Shown here one piece after another: positions 17,163 to 25,358 of a stretch of DNA of 64,000 nt. The notes below the pieces were generated by a model, which was given only the letters and a program-made list of their open reading frames with translations, had not been told where the DNA came from and did not search any database. The stretch comes from JBMOLL01 sp049325415. GTDB lineage: Bacteria; Bacteroidota; Bacteroidia; Bacteroidales; GCA-2748055. Positions within the stretch are counted from its first letter, which is position 1. Each line of letters starts with the position of its first letter. The stretch spans positions 1 to 64,000 of the forward strand of contig JBMOLL010000064.1 in assembly GCA_049325415.1 (NCBI GenBank), in the 5' to 3' direction. The position numbers and the translations under genes were made by a program.

Positions 17163-18725
17163 ATGAAAAAAACAATAAAAATAAATCTCAGCGGTACCAT
17201 CTTTAACATAGATGATGATGCCTACGACCGCCTGAAGCTTTACCTGGACCGGATCAGCAGTCACTTTTCCAACAAGCAGGAAAGCAAGGAAATTATAGAT
17301 GATATCGAAGCCAGGATTGCCGAACTTTTCCAGGAAAGGGTCGCCCGTGAAACTGAAGTTGTTTCGCTCGAAATTGTCAACGAAGTAATTTCCATTATGG
17401 GTAATCCCGAGGACTTTGCCGATTCCGACGAGGATACCACCCATAAGAACTATTATGGTTCCTACCGTCATACCACAAAAAGGTTTTACCGTGATCCGGA
17501 AGATGCCGTACTGGGAGGGGTCTGCGGCGGTCTGGCAGCCTACCTGAACATCGACCCGCTTATCCTGCGCCTGCTGGCAATCTTCCTGTTATTCTTCGGA
17601 GGGGTTACCGGCATTGTTTATATCGTTCTCTGGATAGCCATACCCAAGGCCGAAACCGCCGCACAGAAACTGGAGATGCGCGGGGAAGAAGTGAATGTGT
17701 CCAATATCGAGAAAAAGATCAAGGAAGAATATGAAAGCGTGAAGAATAATCTTCATAACGCCGCCCGTTCCGATCAGGCCCAGAGGACCAGGAGGGCCGC
17801 AAATGATTTTTTTCACGCCTTAGGCCGGATCATTCTGGTCTTTTTTAAAGCCATCCTTATCCTGATAGGTACCGCCTTTGTTATTTCCGGTGTGGGCCTG
17901 CTTATTGCCCTGATCACCGGCACCTTCCTGGGCGTCCAGCTGTTCCCCTACGGCCCGCATCATTATTCCCTGGGTGAACTGCTCACTCCTTTCACCGATC
18001 CCCTGTCGGTCACCATTCTGGTGATTTCCCTCTCCCTGCTGATCCTGATCCCCATCGCCGCAATGATCTACGGTCTGGTCAAACTGGTATTCCAGGTTAA
18101 GTCAGGTAACCGTTCGCTGGCCGTCGGGGCAACAGCCCTCTGGTTCATCTCCCTGATCGCCATCATAGGTATCCTTGCCTTCGAAGGTACCGGATATGCG
18201 CGGGATGCAAGCCGAAGATCAAATCAGGACCTGCAAATAAATCCCGATACCCTCTACGTGGACATTAACAAGGCCCAGGAAAAAAGTCTGAAAGAGAACG
18301 CCCTGTTTGACCTGGACAATGAATGGTTCTATATTAACGAGGACAAGGAGTTCTTCGGACAGATCGACCTGGATATCAAATCTTCCGAGGAGGGTACAGT
18401 GCGCCTGGAGACGGTGAAATCCTCAAAGGGCAGGTCTGCGGATCTTGCCGGAGAAAATGCCGAAAACCTGATGTACAACTACTCGGTAAAGGGCAAACAC
18501 GTGGTGTTCGATCCCTACTTCAATATCGGCAGGGACAAACCATGGAGGTTTCCCCGCGTAAAAAACACCCTCCTGGTGCCTGAAGGAACCATTGTTGTTC
18601 TCGATAAGGAAACCCGGGATTTCCTCCATAATGTTGAAAACACCCGCTATTACTCCGATTGGGAACTGGGGGGAAAGACCCTGCGGATGACCTCGAGGGG
18701 ACTGGAACCCATTGAAGGGAACTGA
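17163..18725 (+). CDS. PspC-domain multi-helix membrane protein
   Basis: 520 residues. The N-terminal ~95 residues (starting KKTIKINLSGTIFNID, then EIIDDIEARIAELFQERV) form a soluble domain often seen in Bacteroidota PspC proteins. The PspC domain follows at about 103-160 (YRDPEDAVLGGVCGGLAAYL, then a membrane helix and LWIAIPKA). Four or so more membrane helices lie at about 220-245, 275-300 and 315-345, and a soluble C-terminal half of about 170 residues is probably periplasmic. PspC proteins sense or react to membrane stress. Co-transcription with PadR suggests expression on release of repression. Confidence 0.87.
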   Translation: MKKTIKINLSGTIFNIDDDAYDRLKLYLDRISSHFSNKQESKEIIDDIEARIAELFQERVARETEVVSLEIVNEVISIMGNPEDFADSDEDTTHKNYYGSYRHTTKRFYRDPEDAVLGGVCGGLAAYLNIDPLILRLLAIFLLFFGGVTGIVYIVLWIAIPKAETAAQKLEMRGEEVNVSNIEKKIKEEYESVKNNLHNAARSDQAQRTRRAANDFFHALGRIILVFFKAILILIGTAFVISGVGLLIALITGTFLGVQLFPYGPHHYSLGELLTPFTDPLSVTILVISLSLLILIPIAAMIYGLVKLVFQVKSGNRSLAVGATALWFISLIAIIGILAFEGTGYARDASRRSNQDLQINPDTLYVDINKAQEKSLKENALFDLDNEWFYINEDKEFFGQIDLDIKSSEEGTVRLETVKSSKGRSADLAGENAENLMYNYSVKGKHVVFDPYFNIGRDKPWRFPRVKNTLLVPEGTIVVLDKETRDFLHNVENTRYYSDWELGGKTLRMTSRGLEPIEGN

Positions 18726-18754
18726 AAGGCGCAACGGTACCTTCCAGCAGAAAG

Positions 18755-18783
18755 TTGGTAAAATAGAATTTTTTATATATTTG
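18755..18783 (+). promoter_or_regulatory. Promoter of tRNA-Gln
   Basis: TTG (18755-18757), 18-nt spacer, TATATTTG (18776-18783, exact TAnnTTTG), 24 nt before the tRNA 5' end. Confidence 0.65.
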
Positions 18784-18807
18784 CACCACGGTTTTCGTGA
18801 CCCCGAT

Positions 18808-18880
18808 TGACCCGTGGTGTAACTGGCAACACGTCGGATTTTGGTTCCGAAGAGTCCAGGTTCGAGCCCTGGCGGGTCAA
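18808..18880 (+). tRNA. tRNA-Gln(TTG)
   Basis: Cloverleaf with acceptor arms TGACCCG / CGGGTCA, anticodon stem TCGGA / TCCGA with loop TTTTGGT (anticodon TTG), and T-arm CCAGG-TTCGAGC-CCTGG. The discriminator is A and CCA is not encoded. It has its own promoter and a terminator 11 nt downstream. Confidence 0.97.
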
Positions 18881-18890
18881 CACAGAAATG

Positions 18891-18930
18891 AAAAAGCCCC
18901 TTATAATTCAGCGAGTTATGGGGGCTTTTG
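18891..18930. terminator. Terminator after tRNA-Gln (also usable by the GH43 gene)
   Basis: AAAAAGCCCC and GGGGGCTTTT arms with inner TTATAA / TTAT pairing form a hairpin with A- and T-rich flanks, so it can work in both directions. The GH43 gene ends 49 nt away on the other strand. Confidence 0.75.
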
Positions 18931-18978
18931 TCTTTGGTGCTTTTTGATGGGAAAACTTCTTCTCTAATCAGCACTCTT

Positions 18979-19938
18979 TCAAAGCTTTCTTCTCATTACG
19001 CCCTTAACGGTAATCTTTACCGGCCTGATCAGGCCCGCTTTATCAAATTCCACTTTATCTATGCAGGTAACCCGGTGATTCGGGTCTGTTTCGCCCAGCG
19101 GACGTCGGTGATAAACAATATACCATTCGTCCCTGCCGGGGATCCGGATCATCGAATGATGCCCTGCACCCGTGGCAACCTCCGGGTCCTGTTCCAGGAT
19201 CACTCCGATCCTTTCAAACGGCCCGAACGGAGAATCAGCCATGGCATAAGCCACCCGGTATCCGGGACCGCCCCAACCGCCTTCCGACCACATGAAATAG
19301 TATTTTCCATCGCGGATAAACAGGAAAGGTCCTTCGACATAACCTTCAGGAGTGATCTCCCGGAACACCGATCCATCCTCAAATGGCAGAAAACCGGTGA
19401 AATCATCCTTAAGCCTTACGATGTTGCAATGCTTCCAGCCTCCGTAGATCATGTAGTAACGGCCATCCCCGTCCTGAAACACAAACTGGTCGATCGGCTG
19501 CGCCCCGTTATAAAAATTCCCGAGCAGGGGCCTCCCAAGCAGGTCGTGATAGGGGCCTCCGGGATTGTCGGCCACGGCTACGCCGATTCCTCCCTCCTGA
19601 GTATCATCCTGGATATCATTGGCTGAAAAGAAAAGATAGTATTTCCCGTCCTTACAAACGACTGCCGGGGCCCACATAGCCCTTCGGGCCCATTTAACAA
19701 GGGAGGTGTCAATAATCCGTTCATGCTTCTCCCAGTTCACAAGATCCTTCGATGAAAAAGCATCCAGGTAAACCTGTTCCTCGTAGGGAGCCGAAAAAGT
19801 TGGATATATCCAGCAGGTATGATCAAAGACAAGAGCTTCCGGATCGGCGTACCAGCCATTGATAACAGGATTCCCACTCTGTGCCTGTACGGATAGTAAG
19901 GCAAAGGGAAGAAAAAGGAGAAAAAATGCTTTCTTCAT
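18979..19938 (-). CDS. Glycoside hydrolase family 43 protein
   Basis: 319-residue secreted five-bladed propeller glycosidase; relatives act on arabinan, xylan or galactan side chains. I start it at ATG 19938 (MKKAFFLLFLPFALLSVQAQ, signal peptide); an open extension of 66 residues upstream has no features. The three GH43 catalytic acids are visible: general base D32 (WYADPEAL), pKa modulator D150 (QPIDQF) and general acid E202 (YVEGPF). Also typical are MWAPAVV and a late GAGHHSM histidine that could hold a metal. No SusC/SusD pair or other glycan-use genes lie nearby, so it is an isolated enzyme and its substrate is unknown. Confidence 0.9.
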   Translation of the reverse strand: MKKAFFLLFLPFALLSVQAQSGNPVINGWYADPEALVFDHTCWIYPTFSAPYEEQVYLDAFSSKDLVNWEKHERIIDTSLVKWARRAMWAPAVVCKDGKYYLFFSANDIQDDTQEGGIGVAVADNPGGPYHDLLGRPLLGNFYNGAQPIDQFVFQDGDGRYYMIYGGWKHCNIVRLKDDFTGFLPFEDGSVFREITPEGYVEGPFLFIRDGKYYFMWSEGGWGGPGYRVAYAMADSPFGPFERIGVILEQDPEVATGAGHHSMIRIPGRDEWYIVYHRRPLGETDPNHRVTCIDKVEFDKAGLIRPVKITVKGVMRRKL

Positions 19939-20438
19939 GGTAGCGGTATTTTCCGGCAACTTTCCGGGCAATTCAAATAAAGCCGTGCCAGGGCCTCCCG
20001 GCAAACCGGGTACAGGTAAATTTTTCGTTAAAATAATCAATTCAGAAACAGGATGGCCTTCATGCTTTATTCTTTCCCGATATTCATTTGCCCGACCGCG
20101 TCCCCGGCTTATTTTTTTTTCTGCACCGGTGCGCACCAGGCATTATCGTAGTCACAGAACCTCCTGTTGACATCCTCAGGTGATCAGGGCAATGTACTGT
20201 CCGGAAGTACCCAGCCTGTTGATAACAATATCCGTTCTAAAGGATTATTTAATAATGGATTAACAGCAGGTTCGCGTCATCAGCTTACTATTGCCGGTAT
20301 CATTCAAACAATGCAACGATGAATACTGAAGACACCAACCTGGCCGACAGGATCAACACCAGTGAACTGATCAGTGACTACCGGTTTATGGTATTGATCC
20401 GGGATGCGGACCAGTCGCTCAATATTCCTGCAGGGAGA
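19939..20438. other. 500-bp stretch without a clear gene
   Basis: Holds the GH43 leader with a small CCCGG-CAAA-CCGGG hairpin (about 20007-20020) and two short rightward open frames. One runs 20152-20322 without an ATG near its beginning and ends in an ATGA overlap with a 43-codon frame at 20319-20450. The minus strand has short open tails near 20112-20240. None resembles a family I know; a decayed gene is possible. Confidence 0.4.
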
Positions 20439-21164
20439 TCAGTAATCTGATTTTACCCTGCGGAGTTCGCGCCGGAGAACAAGACTGTCACCGGCCAGGC
20501 TGTCGAGCAGCTTCCAGAATTTTTCACCGTGATTGCGGTGAATGGTATGCGCCAGTTCGTGAAGGATCACATAATCACAAAGGTGGGCCGGAAGCAGCAT
20601 CAGGGTGCTGCTCAGGTTGATCACATTGGCGGCGGAGCAGGATCCCCAGCGGCTCTTCATCTTTCTCACCCTGACCTGCGTATATGCCAGTCCGTGCCTT
20701 TCTGCCAGTTCCTTTACCCTGTCAGGTAAAACTTCCTTGCCGGCTTTGGTGATGATTTTCCAGAGCTCGGCCCGTATTTCTTCCTGAACTTCCGGCAGGG
20801 AAAAGTCTTTAGCCGGTGAAACGAGCAGGAAGAAATCCTGCTTATCCCGCTTAACCTTGCAGCCGTTTTTCACCGTCTCTGCCAGAACGATACCGATGCG
20901 GAAGGCTCCGGCCTGAATAACCGTCCCGGGTAACAGCTTTGTCCGCTCACCGTTCCGGGCAACGACCCTGCTACGAGTAGCCTTTATCCAGGAAATTTTC
21001 TGTTCCACAAACTTTTCAGCAAACCTTAGCGACAGGTTGCCCGGAACCGTTACCCTCACCTCACCTTCCCGGCTGATCCTGATGGAAATATTCCGTGCTT
21101 TGCGGTTCCTGACATACCTTATCCGGCCAATTCCTTCTATCTCTTCAAACTTTTCACTATTCAT
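20439..21164 (-). CDS. YgjP-like (DUF45) zinc metallopeptidase
   Basis: 241-residue cytoplasmic protein of the SprT/YgjP-like metallopeptidase group. The start at ATG 21164 (MNSEKFEEIEGIGRIRY) is preferred to one 18 codons upstream, which adds only basic residues. Family features: KARNISIRISREGEVRVTVP near the N-terminus, the motif MKSRWGSCS at about 175-185, and the active-site VILHELAHTIHRNHGEKFW with the HExxH zinc ligands, followed by a Phe-Trp helix. The target is unknown for this family; YgjP-like genes often neighbour restriction-modification genes, but here the neighbours are ordinary. Confidence 0.9.
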   Translation of the reverse strand: MNSEKFEEIEGIGRIRYVRNRKARNISIRISREGEVRVTVPGNLSLRFAEKFVEQKISWIKATRSRVVARNGERTKLLPGTVIQAGAFRIGIVLAETVKNGCKVKRDKQDFFLLVSPAKDFSLPEVQEEIRAELWKIITKAGKEVLPDRVKELAERHGLAYTQVRVRKMKSRWGSCSAANVINLSSTLMLLPAHLCDYVILHELAHTIHRNHGEKFWKLLDSLAGDSLVLRRELRRVKSDY

Positions 21165-21220
21165 CCTTCGTTTTCTTCCAAAATCCCTATCTTTAAAGTC
21201 CTTAATAAGAAAAAACAAAG

Positions 21221-22648
21221 ATGCACAGAATAAGCGTATTTCTCCTCATTATTTTGCTCATTTCAGGACCGGTAAAACTGTATTCCCAGGAAACCTGGAC
21301 TCTCGAAAAGTGCATAGAATATGCGATGGAGAACAATATCCAGGTTAAACAATCCCGGTTAAATACCGAGTATAATGCCAACCTCCTCAAACAGTCGAAG
21401 CTCGGACAGATTCCCAGCCTGAATGCCCAGGGCAATTACACCTATTCCTGGGGACGGGCGCTGGACCAGACGACCTACAGTTTTACCAACGACCAGAAAA
21501 TCAACTCTATCAGCCTTAACGCCAGTTCTTCAGTAACCCTTTTCAACGGATTCCAGACCCTGAATACGATCCGGCAGAATGAACTGAACCTTATGGCGGC
21601 CTATGAGGATGTGGATAAGATCAGAAACGACATTTCCCTGAACATAGCCGCGGCTTACCTGCAGATCCTTTTCAACCATGAGTTACTCCAGGTTGCCGAA
21701 AACCAGCTCGGGATAACCCGTCAGCAGGTCGACCGTACCAATCAGCTGGTGGAAGCCGGCAAGGAAGCCAAAGGGGCCTTGCTTGAGATCCAGGCACAGT
21801 ATGCCTCCGAAGAGCTTACCAAGGTGAGTGCCGAAAATCAGCTGGCACTGTCTTACCTGAATCTCCAGCAGTTACTCGACCTTCACTATGATCCGGGGTT
21901 TAAGATCGCTTTCCCCGATCTTCCGGTCCCGGGCGACAGTCTCCTGATGCTTAACGTGGATGAGGTATACGAACTCGCACAAACGCTTATGCCGCAGATC
22001 AAAGGTGCAGAACTGAACCTGCAGAGCGCTGAAAAAGGTTACGACATTGCCCGCGGTTACCGCAGTCCGCGCTTAAGCGCATCGGCCAGTCTTTCATCGG
22101 GGTATTCTGATGTACGCCAGCAGGTTACAGGCGAAACGACGAGTCCGCAAATTCCTATTGGCGAGACCGCCGGGGGAGAGCCCGTTTATTCCTATCCTCA
22201 GACGGTCCCAGTTTACGGAAGTTATCCCTTTTTCGAACAGCTGAACGATAATATGAGTACCGGGGTAGGCGTATCGCTGGCCATCCCGATATTCAACGGC
22301 TGGCAGGCCAATACCGCCATCGCCAACGCAAAGATCAATGTTGAGAACTACAGGCTGGAGCTTCAGAACAAAAAGAATGTGCTTTACAGGGAGATACAGC
22401 AGTCGTATGCCGATGCCCTCGCCGCACTGAAGAAATTCACCGCAACTGAACAGGCACTGACAGCCATGGAGGAATCGTTCATGTATATGCAGAAGAAATA
22501 TGAAGTCGGACTGGTGAATACGGTTGACTACAATACCGCTAAGAACCAGCTGGCCAAAACCCAGTCGGACCTGCTTCAGGCCAAGTTTGACTTTATCTTT
22601 AAAACCAAAATACTCAATTTCTATAAAGGAGAACCCCTAACGTTATAA
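21221..22648 (+). CDS. TolC-family outer membrane efflux protein
   Basis: 475 residues with a signal peptide (HRISVFLLIILLISGPVKLYSQ) and the two-repeat outer membrane factor layout: WTLEKCIEYAMENNIQVKQS begins repeat 1, a long coiled-coil region follows, and VGVSLAIPIFNGWQANTAIANA marks the second barrel portion, with VGLVNTVDYNTAKNQLAK near the end. It forms the trimeric exit duct of a tripartite pump. The adaptor gene follows 12 nt later, but no pump gene does. Confidence 0.92.
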   Translation: MHRISVFLLIILLISGPVKLYSQETWTLEKCIEYAMENNIQVKQSRLNTEYNANLLKQSKLGQIPSLNAQGNYTYSWGRALDQTTYSFTNDQKINSISLNASSSVTLFNGFQTLNTIRQNELNLMAAYEDVDKIRNDISLNIAAAYLQILFNHELLQVAENQLGITRQQVDRTNQLVEAGKEAKGALLEIQAQYASEELTKVSAENQLALSYLNLQQLLDLHYDPGFKIAFPDLPVPGDSLLMLNVDEVYELAQTLMPQIKGAELNLQSAEKGYDIARGYRSPRLSASASLSSGYSDVRQQVTGETTSPQIPIGETAGGEPVYSYPQTVPVYGSYPFFEQLNDNMSTGVGVSLAIPIFNGWQANTAIANAKINVENYRLELQNKKNVLYREIQQSYADALAALKKFTATEQALTAMEESFMYMQKKYEVGLVNTVDYNTAKNQLAKTQSDLLQAKFDFIFKTKILNFYKGEPLTL

Positions 22649-22660
22649 TACTGAATCACA

Positions 22661-23938
22661 ATGAAATCCAACAGAATATTACTGTATCTGCTGATCTTTA
22701 TCCTCCTGCTGGTTGTCCTGCTGGTTGCAGGGAAAAAACAAGGCTGGTTTGGGAATGAAGGAATGTTAAAAGTTGCCGTTGAAAAAGGCTCCTCCCGGGA
22801 TATCGTGGAGGTGATCACTGCCAACGGAAAGATCCAGCCCGAGACGGAAGTCAAGCTGACTCCCGACGTATCCGGTGAAATTGTTGAACTGGCCGTAAAA
22901 GAAGGCGACCATGTTAAGAAAGGCACCTTCCTGCTGAAGATCAAGCCCGAGAATTATATCATGGCGCGTAACAGGGCGGAAGCTACCCTGAACAATGCCC
23001 GGGCCCGGCAAAAACAGGCCGAGGCACAGCTGGAACTGACGCGGCTGAACTACGAAAGAAGCAAACAGCTCTTTGAACAGAAAGCAATTGCCGAATCGGA
23101 ATATGAGCAGGCTACCACCAATTACAATTCCGCTAAAGCAGAAAAGGAAGCCGCTGAATTTTCCGTGCAGAGTGCCCTTGCATCCCTGAAGGAAGCCGAG
23201 GAAAACCTGATCAAGACCTCCATCTATGCCCCCATGAGCGGAACGGTTTCCATGCTCAATGTGGAACAGGGTGAAAGGGTTGTGGGAACCGAGCTGATGT
23301 CGGGAACCGAAATCCTGCGCATAGCCGACCTCGAAAGAATGGAGGTTGAAGTGGAAGTCAACGAGAACGATATCGTACGGGTAGCTCTCGGCGATACCGC
23401 ACTCATCGAGGTGGATGCCTATAATGATGCCCGCTTCAAGGGCGTGGTAACGGAAATTCCCGTTTCAGCCAATACCACCGGCCTCACCACCGACCAGGTG
23501 ACCAACTTCAAGGTAAAGATCCTGCTGCTTTCCTCTTCCTACAAGGATAAGATCACTGCCACCAATCCCTATCCGCTGCGTCCGGGGATGTCGGCAACGG
23601 CAGATATTCAGACCAACCTGAAAAGAGGTGTCTTTTCCATTCCCATTCAATGCGTAACCACCCGGGTTGATTCGGTAAATATGGAAAATGCCGATGCCGA
23701 AAAGGCTGCCCTTGAACAGACCAGTGTGGTCTTTGTCGTCAGGGAAGGCAAATCGGTCATGGTACCTGTAAAAACCGGTATTCAGGACAACACCTTTATC
23801 GAGATCACCGAAGGGCTCACAGCCGATGATGAGGTTGTAAATGCACCGTATTCGGCGATTTCCAAACAGCTGAAGGATCAGATGACCGTGGAGGTCGTTC
23901 CTGAGGAAACCCTGTTTAAGGCGGAAAAGAAAAAATAA
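22661..23938 (+). CDS. Efflux periplasmic adaptor (HlyD/MFP family)
   Basis: 425-residue membrane-anchored adaptor with an N-terminal helix (about residues 5-23). Order: lipoyl half (DVSGEIVELAVKEGDHVKKG), a coiled-coil hairpin (about 95-180, from RNRAEATLNNARARQKQAEA on), second lipoyl half (APMSGTVSMLNVEQGERVVG), beta-barrel (EVEVNENDIVRVALGDTALI) and membrane-proximal domain. It couples an inner-membrane pump to the TolC protein encoded just before it. The lipoyl and barrel motifs fit the MacA-type branch, which serves ABC pumps of the MacB kind; no such gene is in the window. Confidence 0.92.
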   Translation: MKSNRILLYLLIFILLLVVLLVAGKKQGWFGNEGMLKVAVEKGSSRDIVEVITANGKIQPETEVKLTPDVSGEIVELAVKEGDHVKKGTFLLKIKPENYIMARNRAEATLNNARARQKQAEAQLELTRLNYERSKQLFEQKAIAESEYEQATTNYNSAKAEKEAAEFSVQSALASLKEAEENLIKTSIYAPMSGTVSMLNVEQGERVVGTELMSGTEILRIADLERMEVEVEVNENDIVRVALGDTALIEVDAYNDARFKGVVTEIPVSANTTGLTTDQVTNFKVKILLLSSSYKDKITATNPYPLRPGMSATADIQTNLKRGVFSIPIQCVTTRVDSVNMENADAEKAALEQTSVVFVVREGKSVMVPVKTGIQDNTFIEITEGLTADDEVVNAPYSAISKQLKDQMTVEVVPEETLFKAEKKK

Positions 23939-23950
23939 AGCATTGATCGG

Positions 23951-24661
23951 ATGGACCCGTTAATGATCCACATTGAAACAGCAACTCAGATCTGTTCGGT
24001 TGCTCTTTCTGAGGGAGATAAGGTTATCGGGGTAAAGGAAAGTCATGAGGAAAGATCTCATGCCGCTCAGCTTACCCCGTTCATGAAAGAGGTGGTTCTT
24101 GAATCCGGGAAAAAATTCAGCGATCTTGCTGCGGTATGCGTAAGTATCGGCCCCGGTTCCTATACCGGATTGCGTATAGGCATCTCGACGGCCAAGGGAC
24201 TTGCTTTCGGGCTCGATATCCCGGTCATTGCCGTCGACACCCTTGAATCCCTCTCAAGGGTTGCTCTTCCTTCCATCCTTACGGATCAGCCGGACAATCA
24301 GCTTCCGCTACTCTTGTGCCCGATGCTCGATGCCCGGCGGATGGAGGTATACACGGCCCTTTACCGTCCCGACCTGAGCCTTTTCAGGGAGGTGGAAGCG
24401 CAGATCATTCAGGAAGACAGCTTCGGTGCGCTGCTGGAAGATTACAGGATCGTCTTTTTCGGAAACGGTTCTGATAAATGCCGGGATCTGATACGCCATC
24501 CGAATGCCCGGTTCGTTTCAGGGATCAACCCGTCGGCAGCCGGCATGATCCCCCCGGCACTTCAATCCTTTAAGGATAAAAAGTTTGAAGACAGCGCCTA
24601 TTTTGAACCCCGATACCTGAAGGACTTTTTGGCCACCACCCCCAAAAAAAAGCTCTTCTGA
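23951..24661 (+). CDS. tsaB: tRNA threonylcarbamoyladenosine biosynthesis protein TsaB
   Basis: 236-residue ASKHA-fold partner of TsaD in making t6A37 on ANN-decoding tRNAs. The N-terminus has IHIETATQICSVALSEGD, then ERSHAAQLTPFMKEVV, and the family motif VSIGPGSYTGLRIGISTAKG at about residues 72-91. The C-terminal half has PMLDARRMEVYTALY. It lies 12 nt after the HlyD-type gene on the same strand. TsaD, TsaC and TsaE are not in the window. Confidence 0.93.
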   Translation: MDPLMIHIETATQICSVALSEGDKVIGVKESHEERSHAAQLTPFMKEVVLESGKKFSDLAAVCVSIGPGSYTGLRIGISTAKGLAFGLDIPVIAVDTLESLSRVALPSILTDQPDNQLPLLLCPMLDARRMEVYTALYRPDLSLFREVEAQIIQEDSFGALLEDYRIVFFGNGSDKCRDLIRHPNARFVSGINPSAAGMIPPALQSFKDKKFEDSAYFEPRYLKDFLATTPKKKLF

Positions 24662-24673
24662 ATAAAATAACTG

Positions 24674-24705
24674 TTTGGTTGATACCAATTTATTTCATTA
24701 TTTTG
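24674..24705 (+). promoter_or_regulatory. Promoter of efp
   Basis: TTTG (24674-24677), 20-nt spacer, TTATTTTG (24698-24705, one mismatch to TAnnTTTG), 44 nt before the ATG. Confidence 0.5.
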
Positions 24706-24749
24706 CGCCACAATTTTACCAGAACAACAAACTGATTAATATTTGACCG

Positions 24750-25319
24750 ATGGCTACTACAGCAGATTTCAGAAACGGACTTTGCATTGAATTTAACAAC
24801 GACCTCTTCACGATCGTTCAGTTCCAGCATGTTAAACCGGGTAAAGGTGCAGCATTTGTCAGGACAAAAATGAAAAGCCTGACTACCGGAAAAGTAATTG
24901 AGAACACCTTCAACGCCGGGGTAAAGATCAATACTGCCCGTGTTGAACGCAGACCTTATCAGTTCCTGTACAGCGATGAGATGGGCTTTCATTTCATGCA
25001 TCTCGAAACTTTCGAACAGTTAAGCATGTCGCCCGAAATGGTGGAAAATGCCGATCTGATGAAGGAAGGCCAGTCGGTTGAAATTGTGTATCATGCCGAT
25101 ACCGAATCGCCGCTTTCCTGTGACCTTCCCCCCTTCGTTGAACTGGAGGTAACCTACACCGAGCCCGGTCTAAAGGGAGATACAACCTCCTCAACCGCCC
25201 TGAAACCGGCCGAACTGGAAACTGGTGCAAAAATTATGGTTCCCCTTTTCATTGAAATGGGAGAAAAAATTAAAGTGGATACCCGCGACAGATCCTACTC
25301 CGAAAGAGTCAAAGGTTAA
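24750..25319 (+). CDS. efp: Elongation factor P
   Basis: 189 residues, the normal length for EF-P with its three beta-barrel domains. EF-P enters the ribosome E site and relieves stalling at polyproline. The N-terminal KOW-like domain has HVKPGKGAAFVRTKMKSL with K32 at the tip of the PGKG loop, the residue that is modified in some bacteria. Domains 2 and 3 begin at about 65 and 130 (the latter with VELEVTYTEPGLKGDT, and the C-terminus has KVDTRDRSYSERV). No EpmA/EpmB-type modification gene is nearby. Confidence 0.96.
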   Translation: MATTADFRNGLCIEFNNDLFTIVQFQHVKPGKGAAFVRTKMKSLTTGKVIENTFNAGVKINTARVERRPYQFLYSDEMGFHFMHLETFEQLSMSPEMVENADLMKEGQSVEIVYHADTESPLSCDLPPFVELEVTYTEPGLKGDTTSSTALKPAELETGAKIMVPLFIEMGEKIKVDTRDRSYSERVKG

Positions 25320-25358
25320 AGTTTTTTCTTTACCTTTAACCGGATAGATCTTTTACAC

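Noticed and set aside
18423..18974. Leftward 183-codon frame with PPGLEPGLFGTKIRRVASYT
   Set aside because: It reads through tRNA-Gln on the wrong strand and over the end of the PspC gene.
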